From Phycicoccus avicenniae_A (GTDB taxonomy: Bacteria > Actinomycetota > Actinomycetes > Actinomycetales > Dermatophilaceae): a DNA stretch of 64,000 nucleotides. Within the stretch, counting starts at the first letter, position 1. The number at the start of each line of letters is the position of its first letter. This document shows positions 51,923-61,321 of this stretch, piece after piece. The position numbers were made by a program, and so were the translations under genes. Location: NCBI RefSeq assembly GCF_050496545.1, contig NZ_JBNVZV010000006.1:124001-188000 (forward strand), read 5' to 3'. The notes under the pieces are model-generated. The model did not search any database, was not told where the DNA came from, and saw only the letters and a program-made list of their open reading frames with translations.

Positions 51923-52144
51923 ATGGTCTCGGTCGTGCTCTCGCTCCTGTTCATCACCCTCCTGGCGCTCGCCGTCCTGGGGGTCGTGGCGGTGCCGGCA
52001 CGTCGGGCCGGCCGCCGGGTCCTGACGGCCGAGGGGCACGAGGCCGTCGGGACGCTGCGCGAGCGCGCCACCCCGGGCCGTCCCGAGCGCGATGAGCCGG
52101 CGCCGGCCGCCGAGGACGAGACCCGGGTCCCGCTCTCGGCCTGA
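51923..52144 (+). CDS. Small single-span membrane protein, 73 residues
   Basis: I do not recognise a named family. MVSVVLSLLFITLLALAVLGVVAV is an N-terminal membrane segment. It is followed by a basic stretch (PARRAGRRV) and a hydrophilic tail of about 40 residues rich in Arg, Glu and Pro, so the tail is probably cytoplasmic. GACACT at 51911-51916 lies 6 nt before the ATG. A start 12 codons upstream is possible but would put charged residues before the membrane segment. Confidence 0.5.
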   Translation: MVSVVLSLLFITLLALAVLGVVAVPARRAGRRVLTAEGHEAVGTLRERATPGRPERDEPAPAAEDETRVPLSA

Positions 52145-52209
52145 GCCACCGCCGGCCCGTCGGCGCCGTGTGGTCGAATGAGGCCACCCGAGCGACGAAG
52201 GAGCCCCGG

Positions 52210-54162
52210 ATGAGGTCCGGCATCGACACGGAGGCCGTCGACGACGGCGTCCGCCCCCAGGACGACCTGTTCGCGTACACGAACGGCCGGTGGCTGGCCC
52301 GCACCGAGATCCCCGAGGACCGCGGTCGCTACGGCACCTTCGACTTCCTGCGCGAGGCCGCCGAGGAGCACGTCCGCACGATCATCGACGAGGTCGCCGC
52401 CGGCGCGCCCGCACCGGGCACGGTCGCGGCCAAGGTCGGCGACCTCTACTCGAGCTTCATGGACGAGACCGCCGTCGACGCCCTCGGCGCGGGCCCGGTC
52501 CTCGCCGACCTCGAGCGGGTCGCCGCCGTCCGCGACGCCTCCGGCCTGATGGGCCTGCTCGGCGAGCTGGCCCGCGACGGCGTCATGGGCCCGGTCATCC
52601 CCTTCGTCAACACCGACGACCGCGACCCCGACCGCTACGTCGTCTACCTCGAGCAGGCCGGCCTGGGCCTGCCCGACGAGTCGTACTACCGCGAGCCGCA
52701 GCACGCCGACAAGCGCGAGGCGTACACCCCGCACGTCGCCCGGATGCTCGAGCTCGTCGCGCACCCGGGGGCGCAGGCCGCCGCCGAGCGGGTCCTCGCC
52801 CTCGAGACCCGGCTGGCCGCCGCGCACTGGGACAAGGTGACCAACCGCGACCCGGTGAAGACGTACACGCTGCTCGACCGCGCCGGCCTGGACGCCCTCG
52901 CACCCGCCGTCGACTGGTCCGCCTTCCTCGCCGGGATGGGTGCCCCTGCGCACACCTTCGACGCGGTCGTCGTCCGCCAGCCCTCCTTCGTCACCGCCCT
53001 CGGCGAGGCGCTGACCGGCGTCGGCATCGAGACCTGGCGCGACTGGCTGGCGTGGCACGTCGTGCACGCGCACGCCCCGTACCTGTCGGCGCCGTTCGTC
53101 GAGGAGAACTTCGCCTTCTACGGCCGCACCCTCTCCGGCGTCCCGAAGCTGCGCGACCGCTGGAAGCGCGCCGTCACCCTCGTCGAGGACGCCCTCGGCG
53201 AGGCGGTGGGGCAGCTCTACGTCGAGCGGCACTTCCCGCCGCACGCCAAGGCCCGGATGCTCGAGCTCGTCGACAACCTCGTCGAGGCCTTCCGCCGCAG
53301 CCTGTCCGAGGCGCCGTGGATGGGAGCCGCCACCCGCGCGGAGGCGATCGCCAAGCTGGGGTCGTTCACGCCGAAGATCGGCTACCCCGACGTGTGGCGC
53401 GACTACTCCACCCTGGCCGTCGAGGCCGGGGACCTGCTGGGCAACGTCAAGCGGGCCAGCGCCTTCGAGGTCGAGCGCAACCTCGCCAAGCTCGGCGGGC
53501 CGGTCGACCGCACCGAGTGGTTCATGACCCCGCAGACGGTCAACGCCTACTACAACCCCGGGATGAACGAGATCGTCTTCCCGGCCGCCATCCTCCAGCC
53601 GCCGTTCTTCGACGTCGAGGCCGACGACGCGGTCAACTACGGCGGCATCGGTGCGGTCATCGGGCACGAGATCGGGCACGGCTTCGACGACCAGGGCTCG
53701 CAGTTCGACGGTCGCGGCGAGCTGCGCGACTGGTGGTCCGAGAGCGACCGCGAGCAGTTCCAGGCGCTCGCCGACGCGCTCATCGGCCAGTTCTCGCTCC
53801 TCGAGACCCGCGACGCCCCGGGGCACAAGGTCAACGGCGCGCTCACCGTCGGCGAGAACATCGGCGACCTCGGCGGCCTGGCCATCGGCCACGCGGCGTA
53901 CCGCATCGCCCTGGCCGACGAGCCCGCTCCCGAGCTCGACGGCTACACCGGCGACCAACGGTTCTTCCTCGGCTGGGCAAGCATCTGGCGGGGGATGGCC
54001 CGTCCGGCCGAGGCCGAGCGGCTGCTGGCCCTCGACCCGCACGCCCCGATGGACCTGCGCGCCAACGCGGTCCGCAACCTCACCGCGTTCCACGAGGCGT
54101 TCGGCACCCAGCCCGGCGACGGGCTCTGGCTGCCGGAGACGGAGCGGGTCCGCATCTTCTGA
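52210..54162 (+). CDS. M13-family (neprilysin-like) zinc metallopeptidase
   Basis: 650 residues. The zinc site VIGHEIGHGFDDQG gives HExxH at 486-490, with the third ligand in GENIGDLGG (Glu549, Asp553). NAYYNPGMNEIVFPAAIL and the C-terminal ending with Trp are typical of PepO/neprilysin. There is no signal peptide, so an intracellular oligopeptidase is expected, as in other actinomycete members. AAGGAG precedes the ATG at 7 nt. It stands as a single gene. Confidence 0.93.
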   Translation: MRSGIDTEAVDDGVRPQDDLFAYTNGRWLARTEIPEDRGRYGTFDFLREAAEEHVRTIIDEVAAGAPAPGTVAAKVGDLYSSFMDETAVDALGAGPVLADLERVAAVRDASGLMGLLGELARDGVMGPVIPFVNTDDRDPDRYVVYLEQAGLGLPDESYYREPQHADKREAYTPHVARMLELVAHPGAQAAAERVLALETRLAAAHWDKVTNRDPVKTYTLLDRAGLDALAPAVDWSAFLAGMGAPAHTFDAVVVRQPSFVTALGEALTGVGIETWRDWLAWHVVHAHAPYLSAPFVEENFAFYGRTLSGVPKLRDRWKRAVTLVEDALGEAVGQLYVERHFPPHAKARMLELVDNLVEAFRRSLSEAPWMGAATRAEAIAKLGSFTPKIGYPDVWRDYSTLAVEAGDLLGNVKRASAFEVERNLAKLGGPVDRTEWFMTPQTVNAYYNPGMNEIVFPAAILQPPFFDVEADDAVNYGGIGAVIGHEIGHGFDDQGSQFDGRGELRDWWSESDREQFQALADALIGQFSLLETRDAPGHKVNGALTVGENIGDLGGLAIGHAAYRIALADEPAPELDGYTGDQRFFLGWASIWRGMARPAEAERLLALDPHAPMDLRANAVRNLTAFHEAFGTQPGDGLWLPETERVRIF

Positions 54163-54174
54163 GGTCGCGCGAGT

Positions 54175-54203
54175 TTGGGTGCGCGCCCCGGCCTTGACAG
54201 GAT
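54175..54203 (+). promoter_or_regulatory. Predicted ftsY promoter, leaderless
   Basis: TTGGGT (54175-54180), 17-nt spacer, CAGGAT (54198-54203), then 6 nt to the GTG start. It matches the promoters at 17533 and 41085. Confidence 0.5.
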
Positions 54204-54209
54204 GGCCGG

Positions 54210-55406
54210 GTGATGGAGTCGCTCTGGGTCTACGTCGGTATCGCCGTCGCCGTGCTCGTCGTCGTCGGTGGCGTCGTGCTCGGCCTGCTCCGTGGGCGGG
54301 GGAGTGCCCGCGAGCGTGAGCTCGGCCGGCCCGAGGCCCCCGGTACCCCCGGGCCCGGGGACGCCGACCTCGCGCCGGACGGTGCCATCGGCACGATCGA
54401 GCGGCCCGGCGAGGTCGTCGAGGAGGAGCCCGAGGCGGAGGTCCTCCCGGCCCCGGCGCCCACCCCGACCGTCGAGACGCCCGAGGCGCCCGCCGGACGG
54501 CTGCGGCGCCTGCGGGCCCGCCTGGCCCGCTCCAACACCGCCCTCGGCAAGGGCCTGCTGACCCTGCTCTCGCGGGGCTCGCTCGACGACGCCGCATGGG
54601 AGGAGGTCGAGGACACTCTCCTCGGCGCCGACCTCGGGGTGCGCGCCAGCACCGAGCTCGTCGAGGCGCTGCGCACCCGCGTGGCCGTCGAGGGCACCCG
54701 CGACGAGGCCGCCGTGCGCGCGATGCTCCGCGAGGAGCTGCTCGCCCTCGTCGACCCGTCGATGGACCGCTCGCTCGCCGACGAGCGCGTCGACGGCCGG
54801 CCGGCCTGCATCCTCGTCGTCGGCGTGAACGGCACCGGCAAGACGACCACGGTCGGCAAGCTGGCCCGCGTGCTCGTCGCCGAGGACAAGGACGTCGTGC
54901 TCGGCGCCGCCGACACCTTCCGGGCCGCCGCCGCCGACCAGCTCGAGACCTGGGGCGGGCGGGTCGGCGTGCCCACCATCCGTTCCGACCGGGACGGCGC
55001 CGACCCCGCCGCCGTCGCCTTCGACGCCGTCAAGGCCGCCGCCGAGCTCGAGGCCGACGTCGTGCTCGTCGACACCGCGGGCCGCCTCCAGAACAAGGCC
55101 GGCCTGATGGACGAGCTCGGCAAGGTGAAGCGGGTCATCGAGAAGCAGAGCCCGGTCGACGAGGTGCTCCTCGTCCTCGACGCCACCACCGGCCAGAACG
55201 GCATGCGCCAGGCCGAGGTCTTCGCCCAGGTCGTCGGGATCACCGGCATCGTGCTCACCAAGCTCGACGGCACCGCCAAGGGCGGCATCGTCGTCGCCGT
55301 GCAGCGCGAGCTCGGCGTCCCGGTCAAGCTCGTCGGGCTCGGCGAGGGTCCGGACGACCTCGCGCCCTTCGACCCCGAGGCCTTCGTCGACGCGATCCTC
55401 GAGTGA
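54210..55406 (+). CDS. ftsY: Signal recognition particle receptor FtsY
   Basis: 398 residues. One membrane segment (LWVYVGIAVAVLVVVGGVVLGLL) replaces the amphipathic anchor of other bacteria, as usual in actinomycetes. An acidic linker follows, then the NG GTPase domain: GVNGTGKT at 205-212, DTFRAAAADQLETW, DTAGRLQNK, TKLDGTAKGG, GLGEGPDDLAPFD. It docks SRP-bound ribosomes at the membrane together with Ffh (59729). GTG at 54210 fits the promoter spacing; an ATG is the next codon. Confidence 0.96.
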   Translation: MMESLWVYVGIAVAVLVVVGGVVLGLLRGRGSARERELGRPEAPGTPGPGDADLAPDGAIGTIERPGEVVEEEPEAEVLPAPAPTPTVETPEAPAGRLRRLRARLARSNTALGKGLLTLLSRGSLDDAAWEEVEDTLLGADLGVRASTELVEALRTRVAVEGTRDEAAVRAMLREELLALVDPSMDRSLADERVDGRPACILVVGVNGTGKTTTVGKLARVLVAEDKDVVLGAADTFRAAAADQLETWGGRVGVPTIRSDRDGADPAAVAFDAVKAAAELEADVVLVDTAGRLQNKAGLMDELGKVKRVIEKQSPVDEVLLVLDATTGQNGMRQAEVFAQVVGITGIVLTKLDGTAKGGIVVAVQRELGVPVKLVGLGEGPDDLAPFDPEAFVDAILE

Positions 55407-55464
55407 CCCGCGCGGGCCGGCCGCGACCGCCCCGGGTCTCAGGATGCGGGACCACCGGCCCCCG

Positions 55465-55511
55465 GAAACGCGATGCTTACACCGGGGCGCGGCCCGCAAC
55501 ACCGGCGTAAC
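55465..55511 (+). promoter_or_regulatory. Candidate GlnR half-sites upstream of amtB
   Basis: GAAAC (55465) - 6 nt - CTTAC (55476), and GCAAC (55496) - 6 nt - GTAAC (55507). Both pairs have the 11-bp spacing of GlnR a/b boxes, but the two pairs are 20 rather than 22 bp apart. GlnR commonly activates amtB operons in actinomycetes. Confidence 0.4.
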
Positions 55512-55556
55512 ACGACACGGCGGGGGGCGAAACCCGGGCCCCCGACAGTGGTGGCC

Positions 55557-56957
55557 ATGAGCCAGACACTGCTCCCCATGGCGGAGGCTGCCGAGACGGT
55601 CGACTACGCGTCGACCGGCTTCCTCATCCTCTGCGCGTCCCTCGTCCTCCTCATGACCACCCCGGGCCTGGCGCTGTTCTACGGCGGCCTGACCCGGTCC
55701 AAGTCGGTCCTCAACATGATGATGATGTCCTTCGGCTCCATGGGGGTCGTCGGCATCGTCTACGTCCTCTGGGGCTACTCGATGAGCTTCGGCTCCGAGA
55801 ACGTGGCGGGCATCATCGCCAACCCCTTCGAGAAGTTCGGCCTCGCCGGCACCGACGGGATCGTCAACCCGTTCGGCTACGAGGGCTACGGCAACATCCC
55901 CGAGCTGGCCTTCGTCGGGTTCCAGCTGACCTTCGCCGTCATCACCGTCGCCCTGATCAGCGGCGCGGTGGCCGACCGCGTGAAGTTCTCCACCTGGATG
56001 GTCTTCGCCGCCCTGTGGGTCACGTTCTCCTACTTCCCGATCGCGCACATGGTGTGGGGCGGTGGCCTGCTCTCGGGCGCCGAGACCAGCCTCTCCGCGC
56101 TCGTCTTCGGCACCACCGACGGCGCGGCCACCGTGGCTCCCATCGACTTCGCCGGTGGCACGGTCGTCCACATCAACGCCGGTATGGCGGGCCTGGTCCT
56201 GGCCCTCGTCGTCGGCACCCGGGTCGGCTTCGGCAAGGTGCCGATGCGCCCGCACAACGTGCCGCTCGTGATGATCGGCGCCGGCCTCCTGTGGTTCGGC
56301 TGGTTCGGGTTCAACGCGGGCTCCGAGCTCGCCGCGGACGGCACCGCCGCCCTCGTGTGGGTCAACACCACCGTCGCCACGTGCGCCGCGATGCTCGGCT
56401 GGCTGCTCCTGGAGAAGCTGCGCGACGGCCACGCCACGTCGGTGGGTGCCGCGTCCGGTGTCGTCGCCGGCCTGGTCGCCATCACCCCGGCGTGCGGTGC
56501 GCTCTCGCCGCTCGGCTCGATCGTCCTCGGTCTCGTCGCCGGTGCGCTCGCCGCCTACGCGGTCGGCCTCAAGTACAAGCTCGGCTTCGACGACTCGCTC
56601 GACGTCGTCGGCGTCCACCTCGTCGCCGGCCTCTGGGGCACCATCGGTGCCGGCCTGCTCGCCACGAGCGGTGGCCTGTTCTACGGTGACGGCGTCCAGC
56701 AGACCGTCGTCCAGGTCCTCGTCGCCCTCGCCTCGCTCCTCGTCTCCGGTGTCGTCACGCTCGTCATCGCCCTGCTCCTCAAGGTGACGATGGGCTGGCG
56801 GATCCCCGAGGACGTCGAGGTGGCCGGCATCGACCAGGCCGAGCACGCCGAGTCCGCCTACGAGCTCGCCACCCGCGGCGGCCGCCTCGGCGGGGGCACC
56901 CCCGCCCCCAGCGCCGCCCGCAGCACCGAGAGCCTCGACCTCGAAGGAGCCAAGTGA
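55557..56957 (+). CDS. amtB: Ammonium transporter
   Basis: 466 residues, 11 membrane segments. LVLLMTTPGLALFYGGLTRSKSVLNMMMM, the pore His in GGTVVHINAGMAGLVLAL and VVGVHLVAGLWGTIG, and FGWFGFNAGS are Amt hallmarks. It conducts ammonium inward and is blocked by GlnK. ATG chosen; GTG codons 2-3 positions earlier are possible. The hydrophilic C-terminal tail of about 60 residues carries the conserved helix that meets GlnK. Stop overlaps glnK by one base. Confidence 0.96.
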   Translation: MSQTLLPMAEAAETVDYASTGFLILCASLVLLMTTPGLALFYGGLTRSKSVLNMMMMSFGSMGVVGIVYVLWGYSMSFGSENVAGIIANPFEKFGLAGTDGIVNPFGYEGYGNIPELAFVGFQLTFAVITVALISGAVADRVKFSTWMVFAALWVTFSYFPIAHMVWGGGLLSGAETSLSALVFGTTDGAATVAPIDFAGGTVVHINAGMAGLVLALVVGTRVGFGKVPMRPHNVPLVMIGAGLLWFGWFGFNAGSELAADGTAALVWVNTTVATCAAMLGWLLLEKLRDGHATSVGAASGVVAGLVAITPACGALSPLGSIVLGLVAGALAAYAVGLKYKLGFDDSLDVVGVHLVAGLWGTIGAGLLATSGGLFYGDGVQQTVVQVLVALASLLVSGVVTLVIALLLKVTMGWRIPEDVEVAGIDQAEHAESAYELATRGGRLGGGTPAPSAARSTESLDLEGAK

Positions 56958-57295
56958 TGAAGCTCGTCACCGCGATCATCAAGCCGCACCAGCTCGACGA
57001 GGTGAAGGAGGCCCTCGAGGCCTTCGGCATCCAGGGCATGACCATCAGCGAGGCCCAGGGCTACGGCCGGCAGCGCGGGCACAGCGAGGTCTACCGCGGC
57101 GCGGAGTACACCGTGGACTTCGTCCCGAAGACCCGACTCGAGGTCCTCGTCGACGACATGGACGCCCACTCGGTCGTCGACGTCGTCCTCAAGGCCGCGC
57201 AGACCGGTCGCATCGGTGACGGGAAGGTCTGGGTGACCCCCGTCGAGGAGGTCGCCCGGGTCCGCACCGGGGAGCGTGGGGTCGAGGCGATCTGA
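56957..57295 (+). CDS. glnK: Nitrogen regulatory protein PII
   Basis: 112 residues. MKLVTAIIKPHQLDEVKEAL, the T-loop with Tyr51 in RGAEYTVDF (the residue modified by GlnD), and GDGKVWVTPVEEVARVRTGERG forming the ATP/2-oxoglutarate site. It senses 2-oxoglutarate and energy and gates AmtB. AAGGAG is 7 nt before the ATG that overlaps the amtB stop; a GTG one codon earlier is weaker. Confidence 0.97.
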   Translation: MKLVTAIIKPHQLDEVKEALEAFGIQGMTISEAQGYGRQRGHSEVYRGAEYTVDFVPKTRLEVLVDDMDAHSVVDVVLKAAQTGRIGDGKVWVTPVEEVARVRTGERGVEAI

Positions 57296-57298
57296 GCG

Positions 57299-59698
57299 AT
57301 GGCCACCTCCTCGAGCGACATCGGCTCCCGGAGGCTCGACCTGGCCGGCACCCGCGACTTCCACGTCGCCGGTGCCGGCCGGTCGCGCCGGGCGGCCCTG
57401 TCGGCCTTCAACCGTGACTGGCTCGCCGAGGTCTGGCGGTCGGCGACCGGCGGGGCCCGCATCGAGGGGGTGGCCCTCGCGGCCGTCGGGAGCCTGGGCC
57501 GCGGTGACGCCGGCCCGCTCTCCGACTACGACCTCGTCCTCCTGCACTCCGAGCGCTCCCTGCCCACCAAGGAGCTGACCGCGCTGGCGGACCGCATCTG
57601 GTACCCGATCTGGGACGCCGGGGTCCGCCTCGACCACAGCGTCCGCACGGTCACCCAGTGCCGCCAGGTGGCGGCGAACGACCTCACCGCCGCCGTCGGG
57701 CTGCTCGACCTCGCGCCGGTCGCCGGTGACGAGGAGCTCGTCGCCGCGGCGCGCTCGACCGTCGCCCACGACTGGCGCGGCAACGCCCGCAAGCGGCTGC
57801 CGCAGCTCGTCGAGGCGCTCTCGGCCCGGCACACCCGCCAGGGCGACCTCGCGCAGTCCATCGAGCCCGAGCTCAAGGAGGCCCACGGCGGCCTGCGCGA
57901 CATGACGGTGCTCACCGCCCTGGCCGAGGCCTGGCTGGCCGACCGCCCGCACGGCGGGGTGGACCGCGCCCACGAGCTGCTCCTCGACGTGCGCGACGCC
58001 GTGCACGTCGTCACCGGGCGCGGCCGGGACCGGCTCGGCCGCGAGGACCACGACGCCGTCGCGGCGCTGCTCGGCCACCCCGACGCCGACGACCTGCTGA
58101 CCGCCGTCTCGGGCGCGGGCCGGCTCATCGCCTACGCCCTGGACGGCACCGTCCGCCGGGCGGGGCAGAGCCAGCGGGCACGCGCGCTGCGGGTCGGCCC
58201 GCGCCGCCCGCAGATGACCCCGCTCGGCCACGGGATGTTCGCCAGCGACGGCGAGGTCGTCCTCGGGTCGGCCCGCCTCGCCGAGAGCGACGACACGATG
58301 GCCCTGCGCGCGGCGGTCGTCGCCGCGCGGGCCGGGCTGCCGATCGCGCCGACGACGCTGGAGAACCTCGCGGCCGCCGTCCCGCCGCTGCCGACGCCGT
58401 GGCCGGCCCAGGCACGCGACCTGCTCGGCGACCTGCTCGCCTCCGGGCCCGGGCTGGTGACGGTGTGGGAGGGCCTGGACCAGGTCGGCATCGTGGAGCA
58501 GTGGCTGCCCGAGTGGGCGGCGGTGCGCTCGCGGCCCCAGCGCAACGCGGTGCACCGGCACACGGTGGACCGCCACCTCGTGGAGACCGTCGTGCGGGCC
58601 GCCGGGCTCGTGCGCCGCACCTCGCGCCCGGACCTCCTGCTCGTCGGCGCGGTGCTCCACGACATCGGCAAGGTCCGCGGCGCGCACGACCACTCGGTGA
58701 CCGGCGCCGAGACCGCCCGCACCGTCGCCACCCGCTGGGGCTTCGCGCCGCACGACGTCAGCGTCCTCGAGACGCTGGTGCGCGAGCACCTGACCGTCAT
58801 CGAGCTCGCCACGCGGCGCGACCACCAGGACCCGGCGACCGTCGACGCGGCGGTGGCCGCGGTCGACGGGGACCGTGAGGTCTTCGAGCTCCTCGTCGCG
58901 CTCACCGAGGCCGACGCCTCGGCCGCCGGGCCGCTGGCCTGGACCGACTGGCGCGCCACGCTGCTCGAGCAGCTGGCGGCCGCCGTGCGGGTCCGGCTGG
59001 ACGCTCCGCGGCCGGTGCCCGGAGCGCCGCCCGCGCCCGCCGCGGAGACCGACGACCACGGGCTGCGGCCCGAGGTGGCGGCGACCGTGCGCGCCGGCGA
59101 GCCGCAGGTGCACGTCGTGTCCGGTGGCGGCTCGCACCGCCTGGACATCGTCGACGTCGACCGGGTCGGGCTCTTCGCCGACACCGCCGGGCTGCTGGCG
59201 GCCGAGGGGCACACCGTGCGCACGGCCATCCTGCGGACCGTGGGCGACGTCGCGATCGACGAGTGGCACGTCGAGTCCCCGAGCGGCGCCGTGCCGGACC
59301 CCGAGCGCATCGTCCGCGGCCTGGCCCGGCTCGGTCGCGGTGACCGCGGGCCGCTGCAGACCCTCGACCGGCGCCGCGCGCACCTGGCGCGGCCGTCGGG
59401 GGAGTCCACGCTCGGGTCACCGGGCCAGGCGCGCGCGCTCGTCGTGCCGGGGGCGAGCACGGAGGCCACTGTCCTCGAGGTGCGGGCCCAGGACCGGCCG
59501 GGCCTGCTCCACGAGCTCGGGGCGGCCCTCGCCGGTGCCGGGGTGTCGGTGCGCTCGGCGCACATCGCGACCTACGCCGGCCAGACCCTCGACACCCTGT
59601 ACCTCACGGGGGCCGACGGGCTCCCGCTGCCGCCGGCGCGCGTCGCGCAGGTCGTCAGCCTCGTGATCGACACCTGCGACGGCCTCGCCCCGTCCTGA
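57299..59698 (+). CDS. glnD: PII nucleotidyltransferase/deadenylylase GlnD
   Basis: 799 residues. Nucleotidyltransferase signature GSLGRGD (64-70) with SDYD (75-78). Helical GlnE-like middle (EAHGGLRDMTVL). HD hydrolase motif HDIGK at 454-458. Two C-terminal ACT domains (VDVDRVGLFADTAGLLAAEG and VLEVRAQDRPGLLHELGAALAGAG). In actinomycetes the enzyme adenylylates rather than uridylylates GlnK Tyr51; that is known of relatives, not shown here. It starts 3 bp after glnK. Confidence 0.95.
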   Translation: MATSSSDIGSRRLDLAGTRDFHVAGAGRSRRAALSAFNRDWLAEVWRSATGGARIEGVALAAVGSLGRGDAGPLSDYDLVLLHSERSLPTKELTALADRIWYPIWDAGVRLDHSVRTVTQCRQVAANDLTAAVGLLDLAPVAGDEELVAAARSTVAHDWRGNARKRLPQLVEALSARHTRQGDLAQSIEPELKEAHGGLRDMTVLTALAEAWLADRPHGGVDRAHELLLDVRDAVHVVTGRGRDRLGREDHDAVAALLGHPDADDLLTAVSGAGRLIAYALDGTVRRAGQSQRARALRVGPRRPQMTPLGHGMFASDGEVVLGSARLAESDDTMALRAAVVAARAGLPIAPTTLENLAAAVPPLPTPWPAQARDLLGDLLASGPGLVTVWEGLDQVGIVEQWLPEWAAVRSRPQRNAVHRHTVDRHLVETVVRAAGLVRRTSRPDLLLVGAVLHDIGKVRGAHDHSVTGAETARTVATRWGFAPHDVSVLETLVREHLTVIELATRRDHQDPATVDAAVAAVDGDREVFELLVALTEADASAAGPLAWTDWRATLLEQLAAAVRVRLDAPRPVPGAPPAPAAETDDHGLRPEVAATVRAGEPQVHVVSGGGSHRLDIVDVDRVGLFADTAGLLAAEGHTVRTAILRTVGDVAIDEWHVESPSGAVPDPERIVRGLARLGRGDRGPLQTLDRRRAHLARPSGESTLGSPGQARALVVPGASTEATVLEVRAQDRPGLLHELGAALAGAGVSVRSAHIATYAGQTLDTLYLTGADGLPLPPARVAQVVSLVIDTCDGLAPS

Positions 59699-59728
59699 GC
59701 GGTGCGCGCCAGTCGTTAGGCTGTCCCG

Positions 59729-61321
59729 GTGTTCAACTCCCTGTCCGACCGCCTGACCGAGACCTTCCGCAACCTGCGGACCAAGGGCCGCCTCAGCGAG
59801 TCCGACGTCAACAAGACCGTCCGCGACATCCGGCTCGCGCTGCTCGACGCCGACGTCTCGCTGCCGGTGGTGCGCACCTTCACGCAGAACGTGCGCGAGC
59901 GGGCGCTCGGGGCAGAGGTCAGCGAGGCGCTGAACCCGGCGCAGCAGGTCGTCAAGATCGTCAACGAGGAGCTCGTCGCCATCCTCGGCGGCGAGACGCG
60001 CGGCATCCGCTTCGCCAAGCAGCCGCCGACCGTCATCATGCTCGCCGGCCTCCAGGGCTCGGGCAAGACGACGCTGGCCGGCAAGCTGGCGTACTGGCTC
60101 AAGGAGCAGGGGCACACCCCGCTGCTCGTCGCGGCCGACCTGCAGCGCCCCAACGCGGTCACCCAGCTCGAGGTCGTCGGCCAGCGGGCCGGGGTGCCCG
60201 TCTTCGCGCCCGAGCGCGGCAACATCGCCGGGCACGACGTCGTCGGTGGGGACATCGAGGGCACCCGTTCGCACGGTGACCCGGTCACCGTCTCGCGCAA
60301 CGGCATCGCCGAGGCCCGGGCCAGGCAGCACGACGTCGTCATCGTCGACACCGCCGGCCGCCTCGCCGTCGACGCCGACCTGATGCAGCAGGCCGGCGAC
60401 ATCCGGGCGGCGATCCAGCCCGACGAGGTCCTGTTCGTCATCGACGCGATGATCGGCCAGGCCGCCGTCGAGACCGCCGAGGCCTTCCTCGAGGGCACCG
60501 ACTTCACCGGTGTCGTCCTCTCCAAGCTCGACGGCGACGCCCGCGGCGGTGCGGCCCTCTCGGTCGCGTCGGTCACCGGCCGGCCGATCATGTTCGCCTC
60601 GACCGGTGAGAACACCAAGGACTTCGAGGTCTTCCACCCCGACCGGATGGCCTCGCGCATCCTCGACATGGGTGACGTCCTCACCCTCATCGAGCAGGCC
60701 GAGAAGGCCTTCGACCGCACCCAGGCCGCCGAGATGGAGCGCAAGTTCCTCGCGGCCGAGGACTTCACCTTCGACGACTTCCTCCAGCAGATGGCGGCCA
60801 TCAAGAAGATGGGCTCGCTGAAGTCGATCCTCGGGATGATGCCGGGCATGGGCCAGATGAAGGCCCAGCTCGACGCCTTCGACGAGCGCGAGTTCGACCG
60901 GGTCGAGGCGATGGTGCGCTCGATGACGCCGTTCGAGCGCAACCACCCCAAGCAGATCAACGGCTCGCGCCGCGCCCGCATCGCCAAGGGCTCGGGTGTC
61001 TCGACCTCCGAGGTCAACCAGCTGCTCGAGCGCTTCGGCGAGGCGCAGAAGATGATGAAGCAGATGGCCAAGGGCGGGATGCCCGGTATGCCGGGGATGG
61101 GTGCCGGGCCGGGCAAGCGCGGCAAGCAGCAGGCGCCGCAGCGCAAGAAGTCCAAGTCCGGCAACCCGGCCAAGCGCGCGGCCGAGGAGCGGGCGGCGGC
61201 GCAGAAGGCGTCCGAGCGGCCCGCCACCGGCGCGAGCTTCGGCACGGCGCCGGGCGCCGACCCCGCCGACTTCGACCCCTCCCAGCTGCCGAAGGGCTTC
61301 GAGAAGTTCCTGGGGAAGTGA
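59729..61321 (+). CDS. ffh: Signal recognition particle protein Ffh
   Basis: 530 residues. N-domain, G-domain with GLQGSGKT (107-114), DTAGRL, SKLDGDARGG, then a methionine-rich M domain (MKQMAKGGMPGMPGMGAG) that binds signal peptides and 4.5S RNA via GSRRARIAKGSG. A basic C-terminal tail of about 70 residues, as in other actinomycetes. It targets membrane proteins with FtsY. GTG start 6 nt after TAGGCT (59717-59722), a leaderless pattern. The next gene overlaps the stop by 4 bases. Confidence 0.97.
   Translation: MFNSLSDRLTETFRNLRTKGRLSESDVNKTVRDIRLALLDADVSLPVVRTFTQNVRERALGAEVSEALNPAQQVVKIVNEELVAILGGETRGIRFAKQPPTVIMLAGLQGSGKTTLAGKLAYWLKEQGHTPLLVAADLQRPNAVTQLEVVGQRAGVPVFAPERGNIAGHDVVGGDIEGTRSHGDPVTVSRNGIAEARARQHDVVIVDTAGRLAVDADLMQQAGDIRAAIQPDEVLFVIDAMIGQAAVETAEAFLEGTDFTGVVLSKLDGDARGGAALSVASVTGRPIMFASTGENTKDFEVFHPDRMASRILDMGDVLTLIEQAEKAFDRTQAAEMERKFLAAEDFTFDDFLQQMAAIKKMGSLKSILGMMPGMGQMKAQLDAFDEREFDRVEAMVRSMTPFERNHPKQINGSRRARIAKGSGVSTSEVNQLLERFGEAQKMMKQMAKGGMPGMPGMGAGPGKRGKQQAPQRKKSKSGNPAKRAAEERAAAQKASERPATGASFGTAPGADPADFDPSQLPKGFEKFLGK

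Noticed and set aside
53943..56846. 967-residue frame antisense to ftsY/amtB and the M13 peptidase gene
   Set aside because: It spans three well-defined plus-strand genes and has a shadow composition.
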